Position numbers and translations under genes: made by a program
Shown: in pieces, positions 38,902 through 47,131 of the stretch
How positions within the stretch are numbered: position 1 is the first letter of the stretch
How the letters are laid out: every line of letters begins with the position of its first letter
Assembly: GCA_934466515.1 (NCBI GenBank)
Contig: CAKSLH010000001.1
Coordinates: 124,001 to 188,000, forward strand
DNA: 64,000 nt
Reading direction: 5' to 3'
Source of the DNA: an uncultured Eubacteriales bacterium
Lineage (GTDB): Bacteria > Bacillota > Clostridia > Oscillospirales > Acutalibacteraceae
The notes under the pieces: model-generated
The model's database searches: none
The model's input: only the letters and a program-made list of their open reading frames with translations
Told to the model about the DNA's origin: nothing

Positions 38902-40791
38902 TTATTTTGTCATTAAATCGCAAATGATTCTTGTATGCTCGGCAGGATCGTCAATTGATTTTCCGCCTATCAGGCAAGCCTCATCATAAAGCAGCTTTGA
39001 ATAGTCCTTTAAGGTTTCCTTATCGGAATTTATAAGCGATTTAAGCTTTTCGGCTACAGGATGAGAGGCGTTGATTTCAAGCACTGTCTGAGCCTTTACC
39101 GGAGTATTTTGCCCCGGCATTGCGTTAAGCGTTTTTTCCATTTCAATAGATATTCCGCCCTCGCTTGCAAGGCAGACAGGGTTATTTTTAAGCTTGTTTG
39201 TAAACTTAACCGAGTTTACCTTTTCGCCGAGAGCCTCTTTAACAGCGTCAAGCAGCTCCTTAGAATCGGCATTGAGCTTTTCAAGCTCTTTTTTCTCTTC
39301 CTCTGAATCAAGGTCAAGACTTTCGTCGCAGACATTTACAAAACTCTTACTGTCATACTCTCTCATCATTTTAAGGGCAAATTCATCAATATTATCTGTA
39401 AGATAAAGAATTTCATACCCTTTTTCTTTTACAGCGTCGCACTGGGGAAGCATTTCGATTCTGTCTACAGTATCTCCGCAGGCATAATAAATATTTTTCT
39501 GATCTTCCTTTGCTCTCGAAACATATTCAGCCAAAGTAACCTGTTTTTTCTCAAATGAAGAGGTAAACAGCAAAAGGTCTTTTAAGGTATCCTTATTAAG
39601 CCCGTAGTTATTATAAACGCCGAATTTAAGCTGAGCGCCGAAGTTTTTGAAGAACTTTTCATAGTCCTCCCTATCGTTTTTAAGCATTTTTTCAAGCTCT
39701 GATTTGATTTTCTTCTCGACAGTTTTTGCGATAAGCTTAAGCTGGCGGTCATGCTGAAGCATTTCCCTTGAAATATTGAGAGACAGATCCTCGCTGTCGA
39801 CAAGTCCCTTTACAAAGCTGAAATAATCGGGCAAAAGGTCGGGACATTTATCCATAATAAGCACTCCGCGCGAATAAAGCTGAAGTCCCTTTTCATATTC
39901 CTTTGTATAATAATCAAAAGGCGCGTTCTTAGGAATAAACATCAGTGCGTGGAAGGTAGCCTGACCCTCTGTAGAGGTATGGATAACTCTTGCGGGGTCC
40001 TCATAATCCATAAATTTTTCCTTGTAAAAATTATTATATTCTTCGGGCTTGATTTCGTTTTTATTCTTTTTCCAAAGCGGAATCATGCTGTTAAGAGTGC
40101 GGATTTCGGTGACATCCTCATATTCGTTTTCCTTGCCCTCAACAGGTTTTTTGACTGTAAACGGCATTTTAATAGGATGGCGGATATAATCAGAATATTT
40201 CTTTATAAGCTCGCTTATTCTGTACTGCTCTAAATATTCGCTGTAATTCTCTTCTTCTGTATCGGGCTTGATGTGCATTATAACCTCGGTTCCGACTTCC
40301 TTCTTGTCGCAAGGCTCGACAGTATATCCCGAAGCGCCCTCGGATTCCCAGACATAACCTGATTCGTCGTCAATTGATTTTGTTTTAACGGTAACCTTAT
40401 CGCTTACCATAAATGCCGAATAGAACCCCACGCCGAACTGACCGATTATACTTACATTTTCATCGATTTCCTTATTTTCCTGCTTAAAGGCGGAGGAGCC
40501 GCTCTTAGCTATAGTACCGAGGTTTGAATCAAGCTCGTCCTTTGTCATTCCGCAGCCGTTATCGGAAACGGTAATGGTTCTGTTTTCTTTATCTAGAGTA
40601 ATGTTTATTGCAAACTCGTCAGGCTTGATTCCTACCGTGCTGTCGGTAAGAGAGCGGAAATACAGCTTGTCTATTGCGTCGGAAGCGTTTGAAATTATCT
40701 CGCGCAGAAATATTTCCTTATGGGTATAGATTGAATTTATCATCATATCCATAAGCTTTTTTGATTCGGATTTAAATTGCTTTTTAGCCAT
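38902..40791 (-). CDS. htpG: Molecular chaperone HtpG (Hsp90)
   Basis: The 629-residue Hsp90 homologue has the GHKL ATPase domain (about 1-215) with FLREIISNASDAIDKL, SDNGCGMTKDEL and IGQFGVGFYSAFMV, a middle domain with VDSEDLSLNISREMLQ, and a C-terminal dimerisation domain. Length is standard. ATG 40791 is preceded by AAAGGTG; a GTG three codons upstream is part of that site. The 255-base region upstream contains the divergent tRNA-Leu promoter. Confidence 0.98.
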   Translation of the reverse strand: MAKKQFKSESKKLMDMMINSIYTHKEIFLREIISNASDAIDKLYFRSLTDSTVGIKPDEFAINITLDKENRTITVSDNGCGMTKDELDSNLGTIAKSGSSAFKQENKEIDENVSIIGQFGVGFYSAFMVSDKVTVKTKSIDDESGYVWESEGASGYTVEPCDKKEVGTEVIMHIKPDTEEENYSEYLEQYRISELIKKYSDYIRHPIKMPFTVKKPVEGKENEYEDVTEIRTLNSMIPLWKKNKNEIKPEEYNNFYKEKFMDYEDPARVIHTSTEGQATFHALMFIPKNAPFDYYTKEYEKGLQLYSRGVLIMDKCPDLLPDYFSFVKGLVDSEDLSLNISREMLQHDRQLKLIAKTVEKKIKSELEKMLKNDREDYEKFFKNFGAQLKFGVYNNYGLNKDTLKDLLLFTSSFEKKQVTLAEYVSRAKEDQKNIYYACGDTVDRIEMLPQCDAVKEKGYEILYLTDNIDEFALKMMREYDSKSFVNVCDESLDLDSEEEKKELEKLNADSKELLDAVKEALGEKVNSVKFTNKLKNNPVCLASEGGISIEMEKTLNAMPGQNTPVKAQTVLEINASHPVAEKLKSLINSDKETLKDYSKLLYDEACLIGGKSIDDPAEHTRIICDLMTK

Positions 40792-40881
40792 AAATATCAC
40801 CTTTGTTTTAATATTAAATTTATTATAATACTTATTTTTTAATAAATTGTTAATAACTGTTTTTTTGGCTGACTTTTACAC

Positions 40882-40910
40882 TTGACAAACTTAAAGAAAA
40901 TTGGTATTAT
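40882..40910 (+). promoter_or_regulatory. Promoter driving the IVP gene and tRNA-Leu
   Basis: TTGACA (40882-40887), a 17-base spacer and TATTAT (40905-40910). It is the only good plus-strand promoter before the tRNA-Leu at 41438, so the tRNA transcript probably includes the four-helix-bundle gene. The leader 40917-41001 has no gene. Confidence 0.7.
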
Positions 40911-41001
40911 ATTCTTTGCGGAACAAGCAGAAAAGTAAGATTTATCCGAAAAGTAGGCACCGCCAAGGCTATCCTCGCCGTGTAAAATTCAGAGGTCGAA
41001 A

Positions 41002-41434
41002 CAGAAAATTGAAAATTTAAAACGAAAAATTGAAAATTGGTGTTTTATGAGCAATATCATTGAAACAAAAAGTTTTGATTTCGCAGTAAGAATTGTGAAG
41101 CTTTATAAGCTTTTATGTGAACAACGAAAGGAATATATTCTTTCAAAACAGCTCATACGCTCTGCAACGAGTATCGGAGCGAACATCTCTGAAGCTCAGC
41201 AAGCACAAAGCAAGGCGGACTTTATTTCAAAATTGAGTATTTCATTAAAAGAAACTTCGGAAACGAAATATTGGATTAAGTTGCTTTTAGCTACCGATTA
41301 TTTGTCGGCCAAAGAGGCTGATTCATTACTAAATGATTGTACTGAAATTGAAAAGCTGTTAGTTGCAATTTTAAAAACTTCAAAGAGTAATTTTTAACAT
41401 TTTAAATTATAAATTTTCCATTTTCAATTTAATA
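41002..41434 (+). mobile_element. IVS-like element: four-helix-bundle gene bounded by AT-rich inverted repeats
   Basis: The left flank has AAATTGAAAAT twice (41006-41016 and 41027-41037) and the right flank its complement ATTTTCAATTT (41420-41430). The ends could pair over the gene at 41047-41397 as a stem. S23/IVP genes are best known from intervening sequences in 23S rRNA, bounded by pairing ends and cut by RNase III. Here the host transcript is a tRNA leader. The boundaries are approximate. Confidence 0.5.
41047..41397 (+). CDS. Four-helix bundle protein (S23/IVP family)
   Basis: The 116-residue protein matches the family named after the protein encoded in 23S rRNA intervening sequences: LIRSATSIGANISEAQQA and FISKLSISLKETSETKYWIKLL are the typical central helices. 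The fold is a four-helix bundle that forms pentamers in structures; the biochemical role is unknown. Some relatives act as accessory protein in diversity-generating retroelements, but no reverse transcriptase is nearby. The ribosome site is weak (GGTG). It lies between a strong promoter and tRNA-Leu. Confidence 0.9.
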   Translation: MSNIIETKSFDFAVRIVKLYKLLCEQRKEYILSKQLIRSATSIGANISEAQQAQSKADFISKLSISLKETSETKYWIKLLLATDYLSAKEADSLLNDCTEIEKLLVAILKTSKSNF

Positions 41435-41437
41435 TTT

Positions 41438-41524
41438 GCGGGCATGGTGAAATTGGCAGACACGTAAGATTCAGGTTCTTATAACAGCAATGTTGTGCAG
41501 GTTCAAGTCCTGTTGCCCGCACCA
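41438..41524 (+). tRNA. tRNA-Leu (CAG anticodon)
   Basis: An 87-base type II tRNA with CCA encoded. Acceptor GCGGGCA pairs with TGCCCGC, the anticodon stem TAAGA/TCTTA encloses the loop TTCAGGT with anticodon CAG, there is a long variable arm, and the T-loop is GGTTCAAGTCC. A strong terminator follows. Confidence 0.95.
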
Positions 41525-41530
41525 AATTTT

Positions 41531-41567
41531 AATAAATCCGAACTGTTTTTTATGGTTCGGATTTATT
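41531..41567. terminator. Terminator of tRNA-Leu
   Basis: A 13-bp stem (41531-41543 with 41555-41567) with a T-rich loop and GTTTTAAAATTTT after it. It is symmetric enough to stop transcripts arriving from the minus-strand promoter at 41640-41669. Confidence 0.8.
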
Positions 41568-41639
41568 GTTTTAAAATTTTACATTATAAAACAATGATTT
41601 TTCTTATAAAATATCTTCTATAACTTTCGGTATAACAAT

Positions 41640-41669
41640 ATTGTAGCGTAAAATCTGTTATACTGTCAA
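41640..41669 (-). promoter_or_regulatory. Orphan minus-strand promoter between mazF and tRNA-Leu
   Basis: TTGACA (41664-41669), an 18-base spacer and TACAAT (41640-41645) on the minus strand point away from any gene, towards the terminator at 41531-41567. A transcript of about 100 bases would result; no open frame of note lies in it. Either a small RNA or a relic promoter. Confidence 0.45.
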
Positions 41670-41693
41670 CACAATGTTATATTTAATGCAAAA

Positions 41694-41717
41694 TCGGCAC
41701 CGCCAAAGCAGTGCCGA
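41694..41717 (-). terminator. Terminator of the MazF-type toxin gene
   Basis: A 7-bp stem (41694-41700 with 41711-41717) followed by TTTTGC on the minus strand. Confidence 0.6.
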
Positions 41718-41759
41718 CCAAAGAAAAAACAGAAAAACTTTAAATGAAATTTTCCGTAT

Positions 41760-42110
41760 TCAGTAGGGTTTTAGGCTCAACTGTTTCTTTATTGCCGAGT
41801 CAACTATTTGAAGCTGTGAATCATCTATATGGGAAATCTTATCATACAGATTTTCACGGTTTACCGTTGTAATTTGCTCAGGAAGCAATATGGACGGTTT
41901 AAAGACCTGAATCATAACATGACAAGCCTTATTAAGCTTATGAAGTCTGGCGCTTATGGGAATTACGGAATATATGTTTCCGGCGTAGTTTGCCTTATTA
42001 TTAGATATAATAAGCACAGACCTCACCTTTTCCATTACACCATTCCCGCAGCCGCTCACCGTCGGTACACGGCTCCAAAATATGTCTCCTCTTTTTACTG
42101 TCTGTTGCAT
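41760..42110 (-). CDS. mazF: PemK/MazF family endoribonuclease toxin without adjacent antitoxin
   Basis: The 116-residue protein fits the MazF fold: KRGDIFWSRVP opening, RSVLIISNNKANYAG, SVIPIS and the C-terminal LPEQITTVNRENLYDKISHI helix region seen in Firmicute MazF (EndoA) toxins, which cut mRNA at short motifs. The start is ATG 42110 behind AGGAGG. The normal partner, a small MazE antitoxin gene just upstream, is absent: the 196 bases to the recombinase gene hold only a promoter and no frame of useful length. It may be controlled by an unlinked antitoxin or be a degenerate remnant. Confidence 0.9.
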   Translation of the reverse strand: MQQTVKRGDIFWSRVPTVSGCGNGVMEKVRSVLIISNNKANYAGNIYSVIPISARLHKLNKACHVMIQVFKPSILLPEQITTVNRENLYDKISHIDDSQLQIVDSAIKKQLSLKPY

Positions 42111-42246
42111 ACTGTGCAACCTCCTTTTAAAAAATTTAATATATATAAAATAATGCAATTAATGATTCCGTTTAAAAAATTAAAAAGAATCAAAAACTGC
42201 ACTATGTAAAACAAAAATAACTTACTATAAAACTATCACTATTTAT

Positions 42247-42274
42247 ATTGTATTTCTTTTTAAAAAAGCGTCAA
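42247..42274 (-). promoter_or_regulatory. Promoter of the MazF-type gene
   Basis: TTGACG (42269-42274), a 16-base spacer and TACAAT (42247-42252) on the minus strand. The -35 neighbourhood (TTGACGCTT) is the same as in the recombinase promoter at 43437-43464. Confidence 0.55.
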
Positions 42275-42306
42275 GGAAATTTGAGGAAAATTTTTAAATT
42301 TTTTTA

Positions 42307-43194
42307 TCACCTCAAATAATGCCCTGCAATAACATCTATTCTTTCATGACCCAATGCTTTGCTTACTATCTGCATTGCTTTTTTATCGTATACCCTGCCC
42401 TTTAAATCCTTACGGCAGACATATCTTTCCTCTTTCGGTATATCTTTTATATCTCTTTTTATTGAGTTATACAGGTTTGTAGCATACATACTTCTATACT
42501 TATGTATCGGCGCTCTTGTATTCACCTTACCGAAAACCAAACGGTTGCCCGGTGTGTTTTTTATTCGGTCTATTACTTCTTTATCTCTTATCGGTATATA
42601 TCTTATTTTAGCTCCCTTGCCTTTTATTCTAAGGCAGTATACTTTATTTCTGTATTCAAGCTGATTACCCTTTAAGTGTTCGAGTTCAAATCTTCTGAGT
42701 CCTGTATTTATACAGAAATGTACTAAGTCTTTATTTCTTTCTTCCGAGAATGCTTTTTCTCTGTTCGTTTCTTCTCTTGACCTTACTATATCCGCTCTTT
42801 TTCTTTCAGGCAGTTTTGCGAGTTTTTTTGACGGAATTTGGTAGAGTTTTGAGAGCGAGGCAAGTCTTGTTGCGGCAGTCCAAGCGGACGGGCTTTTATC
42901 TATATATTTTTGAATATATCTTTTTGCTCCGTTTATATTCTTTATTTCAGGGTGATACTTTTTAATCCAATCGAAGTAAAGAGATATTTGTTTAATATAA
43001 GTTTTGTATGTAGAATAAGAGAAAATCTTGTCTCTTATTAAATCATTATATATTTGGATATAGTCGGATATATTATTATCTCTTGCTTCTCTTTTAGCCT
43101 GTTCTTTAAAAGCATACTTTGAGGTACCGAAGGTGCACATACTGTCTATTCTTTTTAATGCTTTATATTTTAAATCTTTATTATTATATTTCAT
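42307..43194 (-). CDS. Tyrosine recombinase / phage-type integrase
   Basis: The 295-residue protein has an N-terminal SAM-like core-binding domain (about 40-130) and a catalytic domain with the pattern Arg (NTGLRRFELEHLKG), Lys (IKGKGAKIRYIP), His-X2-Arg (HKYRSMYATN), second His (LGHERIDVI) and nucleophile Tyr in GHYLR, only three residues from the C-terminus. It is shorter than conjugative-element integrases. It lies near a tRNA-Leu gene, a common target, but no duplicated tRNA 3' end is found in the window, so an integrated element cannot be delimited. AGGAGGG precedes the ATG. Confidence 0.85.
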   Translation of the reverse strand: MKYNNKDLKYKALKRIDSMCTFGTSKYAFKEQAKREARDNNISDYIQIYNDLIRDKIFSYSTYKTYIKQISLYFDWIKKYHPEIKNINGAKRYIQKYIDKSPSAWTAATRLASLSKLYQIPSKKLAKLPERKRADIVRSREETNREKAFSEERNKDLVHFCINTGLRRFELEHLKGNQLEYRNKVYCLRIKGKGAKIRYIPIRDKEVIDRIKNTPGNRLVFGKVNTRAPIHKYRSMYATNLYNSIKRDIKDIPKEERYVCRKDLKGRVYDKKAMQIVSKALGHERIDVIAGHYLR

Positions 43195-43378
43195 TTAGGC
43201 TTTCCCTCCTTTCAGTTAATTTTTTTGTTAAGTTCGCGGCTGCAGCAAGGCAGCCAACCGGTGGGTTATTTTAAATCGCATATATGACCGGCAGCTTTAC
43301 GATTAAGAATTACTTTTTTTACTTTTAATTAAGTTTAATTTTTACATTTCTTTCACAACCTTTCAAAAAATTTAAAAG

Positions 43379-43403
43379 CTCCGAGGACAAAGCCCACGGA
43401 GCA
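43379..43403 (-). promoter_or_regulatory. Attenuator-like hairpin in the recombinase leader
   Basis: GCTCCG pairs with CGGAGC (43379-43384 with 43398-43403); a T-rich tract follows on the minus strand. It lies about 30 bases after the recombinase promoter and 185 bases before its start codon, so it could prematurely end transcription. The rest of the 43195-43624 gap holds only a second GC-rich hairpin (GGCTGC/GCAGCC near 43245) and the palindrome at 43541-43578. Confidence 0.4.
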
Positions 43404-43436
43404 AAAATGAATATATTAAAATTTAATACTGTTTAT

Positions 43437-43464
43437 ATTATATTTTAGATTAAATAAGCGTCAA
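43437..43464 (-). promoter_or_regulatory. Promoter of the recombinase gene
   Basis: TTGACG (43459-43464), a 16-base spacer and TATAAT (43437-43442) on the minus strand; leader of about 235 bases. Confidence 0.6.
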
Positions 43465-43540
43465 GTTTTATTTGGTTTTTTGTCTTTTCTTTTATTTAAG
43501 GGGTTTATATTTTAATATATACACATCCATAAACACATTT

Positions 43541-43578
43541 CCCCGTTTACCCGTCATTTCTTTAACGGGTAAACGGGG
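43541..43578. repeat. GC-rich 14-bp palindrome after the polysaccharide operon
   Basis: A perfect 14-bp stem (43541-43554 with 43565-43578), loop of 10 bases, in an otherwise very AT-rich stretch. No T-run follows on the minus strand, so it may be a terminator of the polysaccharide operon without T-tract or a protein-binding site. Confidence 0.6.
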
Positions 43579-43624
43579 CAGTTTTACATATTAAAAAATT
43601 GCAAATAAAAAACTAAAAAATTCT

Positions 43625-44788
43625 TTATTTTTTAAATCCCAAAAAATCAAGCATATCCTTAATTTTTTCGGTATCCTTGACATCAACACTATTTCTGGCA
43701 TTAGTTATGCGCTTAATCTTATTAAATTTTTTCCTGTCAAAAACCTTTAACCACCGTTTGACCTGATAAAACGGAAGCAAAATTTTATACTTTTTAAGAT
43801 TGGGATATAAAACCTCAAGATTTTTTCTCGGCAAAAAGACAAGACCTATAAAGCTTTTTAATTTGCCGTCTCCCTTGCCGGCTTTTACATTTGCGGCGTT
43901 TAAGGTATTGCCGTAAACTCCGCCGAAAAGAATAAATTCTTCAAGCGTTTTCGTTTTATCGGTATAATCCTCATTTTCAAGCCAGCATTTGCTAAGCGAC
44001 AGCGAAGCATTATAAAAATCGAACAGACCTGCTTTTTCTAAGCTCTCAAAAACCTCATTTTCATTATGCGGAATTTTCTCATTCATCAGCCATAAATCAA
44101 TAAACGGTCTTATTCCGCAGCCGCCGTGAATAAGATGTCTTGCCATGTGAGCAAGGTGGTAAATTAGCATTATTTCATAAGGGAGTGCATAAGAATAACC
44201 GCCGTCTTTTTCGGGATAAGCATAATCAAAGACCTTATCGAGAATTTCATCGGCTGTAATAAGACTTTCTTCCTGCGTTAAGGTATAGTGCAACTCAACG
44301 TGGAAATTGTTGCTTGAAACAAGGTTATAATCATGCGTTGAGCAATCGGCAGTTCTTTTAAAGCCCTCTTTGCATAAAGCTTCAATTGACCTTTCGCAGT
44401 CCTCCTCTTTAACAAGAACATCTATATCGCAGCTTGTTCTCATCCAAGACTTTGGATAAAGCTTTCTTAAAACCGTCCCTTTTAGCGGAATATGAGGAAT
44501 TTTTTCCTTTTCAAGAATTTCGCCGACCTGAGTTATCGCAAAATCCTTTAATGAATCCCTGTAAACCGAGAGCATAAGAGTTTTATTGAATTTCTGAGAA
44601 ATTTCATCGTTTGACAACACTTTTAGGTTTGAAAGAGCGGATGAGACAATATGTGACATATCATGCTTATCCGAAAGCTTAAAAAGAGCATTTAATACAT
44701 CAGGATTCAATTCTGCTTTAATATCTTCGGCGCTTCCGCCTGCTATTTCGCTTTTTATAAGCGAAAACATTATTTTTTCGACTGTCAC
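43625..44788 (-). CDS. Nucleotidyltransferase-fold protein of the polysaccharide locus
   Basis: The 387-residue protein matches the NTP_transf_5 type: a helical N-terminal half, then IPHIPLKGTVLRKLYP and the DIDVLVKEEDCE metal-binding segment (Asp-X-Asp), followed by HVELHYTL. Members are common in surface-polysaccharide loci, but no reaction is established. It starts at GTG 44788, nine bases after AGGAG, and is the last gene of the operon. Its location suggests a role in modifying or finishing the polysaccharide. Confidence 0.8.
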   Translation of the reverse strand: MTVEKIMFSLIKSEIAGGSAEDIKAELNPDVLNALFKLSDKHDMSHIVSSALSNLKVLSNDEISQKFNKTLMLSVYRDSLKDFAITQVGEILEKEKIPHIPLKGTVLRKLYPKSWMRTSCDIDVLVKEEDCERSIEALCKEGFKRTADCSTHDYNLVSSNNFHVELHYTLTQEESLITADEILDKVFDYAYPEKDGGYSYALPYEIMLIYHLAHMARHLIHGGCGIRPFIDLWLMNEKIPHNENEVFESLEKAGLFDFYNASLSLSKCWLENEDYTDKTKTLEEFILFGGVYGNTLNAANVKAGKGDGKLKSFIGLVFLPRKNLEVLYPNLKKYKILLPFYQVKRWLKVFDRKKFNKIKRITNARNSVDVKDTEKIKDMLDFLGFKK

Positions 44789-44813
44789 AAATTATCACTC
44801 CTGTCAAAATATT

Positions 44814-45914
44814 CTAATTGTTTTCTAAAATATCCGCAATACGCTCGCAGGCATGGCCGTCGCCGTAAGGATTGGCGGCATGCGCCATTTTTTTGTATTC
44901 CTCTTCGTTTTCGAGAAGCAATTTAAAGTTATTATATATCGTTTCCTCGTCCGTTCCTACAAGCTTTAATGTCCCTGCCGCTATTCCCTCCGGTCTTTCG
45001 GTAGTATCGCGCATTACAAGCACAGGTTTTCCGAGGCTCGGCGCCTCCTCCTGTATTCCTCCCGAATCCGTAAGTATCATATATGACCTTGCCATTATAT
45101 TATGGCAATCGAACACCTCTACGGGGTCGATTATATGTATTCTGTCAAAGTCTCCGAGCTCTTCATCGGCGGCTTTTCTTACAACAGGATTCATGTGTAT
45201 CGGATAAAGAGCCTTTACATCCTTATGCTCTTCCATTACTCTTCTAATCGCTCTGAACATATTGTGCATAGGAGCGCCTAAGTTTTCTCTTCTGTGGGCG
45301 GTAATAAATATTAGCTTACTTCCTTTTGCCCAATCAAGCTCGGGGTGGGAATAATCCTGTCTTACGGTAGTTTTAAGAGCATCTATAGCGGTATTGCCTG
45401 TTACCCAAATAGTTTTTTCGTCCTTACCCTCTTTTATAAGATTATTTTTTGACTTTTCGGTAGGAGCGAAATTATATTTTGAGATTATAGAGACAGCCTG
45501 TCTGTTGAACTCTTCGGGGTAAGGAGAATATATATTATAAGTTCTCAGTCCCGCTTCAACATGGCCGACGGGAATCTGAAGATAGAAGCAGGCAAGGGCT
45601 GTAACGAAGGTAGTGGAGGTATCACCGTGGACAAGGACGGTATCTGGCTTAACCTCTTCTAAGACTTCTTTTATACGGTTTAGGATATTAGTTGTAATAT
45701 CGAACAGAGTCTGTTTATCCTTCATAACCGAAAGGTCGTAATCGGGGATGACATCAAAGGTTTCAAGCACCTGATCAAGCATTTGTCTATGCTGACCCGT
45801 TACGCAGACCACTGTTTTTATACTCTTTCTTTTTTTCAGCTCATTTACAAGCGGACACATTTTTATTGCTTCGGGCCGTGTACCGAAGACCAGCATTACG
45901 GTTTTCTTGCTCAT
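44814..45914 (-). CDS. wecB: UDP-N-acetylglucosamine 2-epimerase (non-hydrolysing)
   Basis: The 366-residue enzyme converts UDP-GlcNAc to UDP-ManNAc. The two Rossmann-like halves show FGTRPEAIKMCPLV at the start, VHGDTSTTF, GHVEAGLRT, TAHRRENLG and the UDP-binding TDSGGIQEEAPSLGKPV. With the adjacent wecC product it makes UDP-ManNAcA, a precursor of acidic polysaccharides. The start overlaps the wecC stop by 4 bases. Confidence 0.96.
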   Translation of the reverse strand: MSKKTVMLVFGTRPEAIKMCPLVNELKKRKSIKTVVCVTGQHRQMLDQVLETFDVIPDYDLSVMKDKQTLFDITTNILNRIKEVLEEVKPDTVLVHGDTSTTFVTALACFYLQIPVGHVEAGLRTYNIYSPYPEEFNRQAVSIISKYNFAPTEKSKNNLIKEGKDEKTIWVTGNTAIDALKTTVRQDYSHPELDWAKGSKLIFITAHRRENLGAPMHNMFRAIRRVMEEHKDVKALYPIHMNPVVRKAADEELGDFDRIHIIDPVEVFDCHNIMARSYMILTDSGGIQEEAPSLGKPVLVMRDTTERPEGIAAGTLKLVGTDEETIYNNFKLLLENEEEYKKMAHAANPYGDGHACERIADILENN

Positions 45915-47131
45915 ATATGGTAAACTCCCGGCAAATCGCAGATATTATGGCAGTCAAGAACAATCTTGTTCTTAAGCTTATCCATATTTTCTTTGATTTC
46001 ATTGTGTTTTACCATAATTACTACAATATCAGTGTCATTCAAAAAGCTGTCAAAGTTATGATACTGATTTTTAACCTCGTCATGTGTTATATAAGGGTCA
46101 TACACCTTTAACGGCTCTGCCAGATGGCGCTCCTGACTTTCGAGAAGCTGTAATGTGGGAGATTCGCGCATATCATCAACATTTTCTTTGTATGTAAGAC
46201 CGTAAAGACCGACTCTGCCGATATCCGTAATATTATTTTCTTTCATAATTTCATAAATGCGGTTCAAAACAAAATCGGGCATACTGTCGTTTGTCTTCAT
46301 TGATTCGTCAATGACCTTTGCAAGACTCGGATAATCACCTACCAAAAACCAAGGATCTACCGAAATGCAGTGTCCGCCTACTCCGGGACCGGGCTGAAGG
46401 ATATTTACTCTCGGGTGCATATTGCAGATTTTTATAATTTCATAAACATCCATATTGTCATGACGGCAAATCTTTGCAAGCTCATTTGCAAAGGCTATGT
46501 TTACTGCTCTGAATGTATTTTCAACAACCTTTGTCATTTCGGCTGTTCTGATATCCGTAACAACTATTTCTCCCTGACAGAAGCTTGAATAAAGCAATTT
46601 TATCTTTTCGCCTATTTCTCTGCTGTCTGCTCCTATTGTGCGGTTATTGTGAAGAAGCTCATAAACCATGTTTCCTGGGATTATTCTTTCAGGAGCGTGA
46701 ACAAGATTTATATCCTCGCCTATCTTAAATCCGTTTTCCTCAATAACGGGACGAACATATTTATCTATGGTTCCGGGAGATACTGTTGACTCAATTACAA
46801 CGGTTGCTCCTTTCGGGCAAACCTCCATAACGCTTTTTACCGCTGCTACAACATAGCATGCGTCAACCTTTTTTGAAAATTTATCGTAAGGAGTGGGAAC
46901 CGATACAATATAGGTATCTGTAACCTGATATTCGGTTGTAAATTTAATTCCCGATTTTAAAGCGTCGGCAAAAAGCTCGTCCAGTCCTTTTTCCTTAAAG
47001 GTGGTTTTTCCTGCATTAAGCGTTGCTACAAGCTCTTTGTTGTAATCGGTTCCTATAACCTCTACCCCGTGAGATGCCATCATCAGCGCGGTAGGCAGTC
47101 CGATATAGCCAAGTCCTATTACGTTAATCAT
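45911..47131 (-). CDS. wecC: UDP-N-acetyl-D-mannosaminuronate-forming dehydrogenase
   Basis: The 406-residue dehydrogenase oxidises UDP-ManNAc to UDP-ManNAcA with NAD+. It has the Rossmann motif VIGLGYIGLPTA, the central YSSF-TAEMTKVVENTFR region and the catalytic Cys in GPGVGGHCISVDPWF; YKENVDDMRESPTLQL marks the C-terminal UDP-binding domain. ATG 47131 lies 8 bases after GAGGAG, better than the ATG two codons upstream. It overlaps the flippase gene by 8 bases. Family relatives oxidise other UDP sugars, but wecB next to it supports ManNAc. Confidence 0.92.
   Translation of the reverse strand: MINVIGLGYIGLPTALMMASHGVEVIGTDYNKELVATLNAGKTTFKEKGLDELFADALKSGIKFTTEYQVTDTYIVSVPTPYDKFSKKVDACYVVAAVKSVMEVCPKGATVVIESTVSPGTIDKYVRPVIEENGFKIGEDINLVHAPERIIPGNMVYELLHNNRTIGADSREIGEKIKLLYSSFCQGEIVVTDIRTAEMTKVVENTFRAVNIAFANELAKICRHDNMDVYEIIKICNMHPRVNILQPGPGVGGHCISVDPWFLVGDYPSLAKVIDESMKTNDSMPDFVLNRIYEIMKENNITDIGRVGLYGLTYKENVDDMRESPTLQLLESQERHLAEPLKVYDPYITHDEVKNQYHNFDSFLNDTDIVVIMVKHNEIKENMDKLKNKIVLDCHNICDLPGVYHI

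Noticed and set aside
40917..41001. The leader before the four-helix-bundle gene as a structured RNA or riboswitch.
   Set aside because: Only short imperfect pairings are visible and no known RNA class signature is recognisable.
41047..41397. The four-helix-bundle protein as part of a diversity-generating retroelement.
   Set aside because: No reverse transcriptase, template repeat or variable repeat is found nearby.
41438..43464. An integrated island at tRNA-Leu with attL/attR.
   Set aside because: I searched by eye for a second copy of the tRNA 3' end up to 43620 and found none, so element boundaries cannot be claimed.
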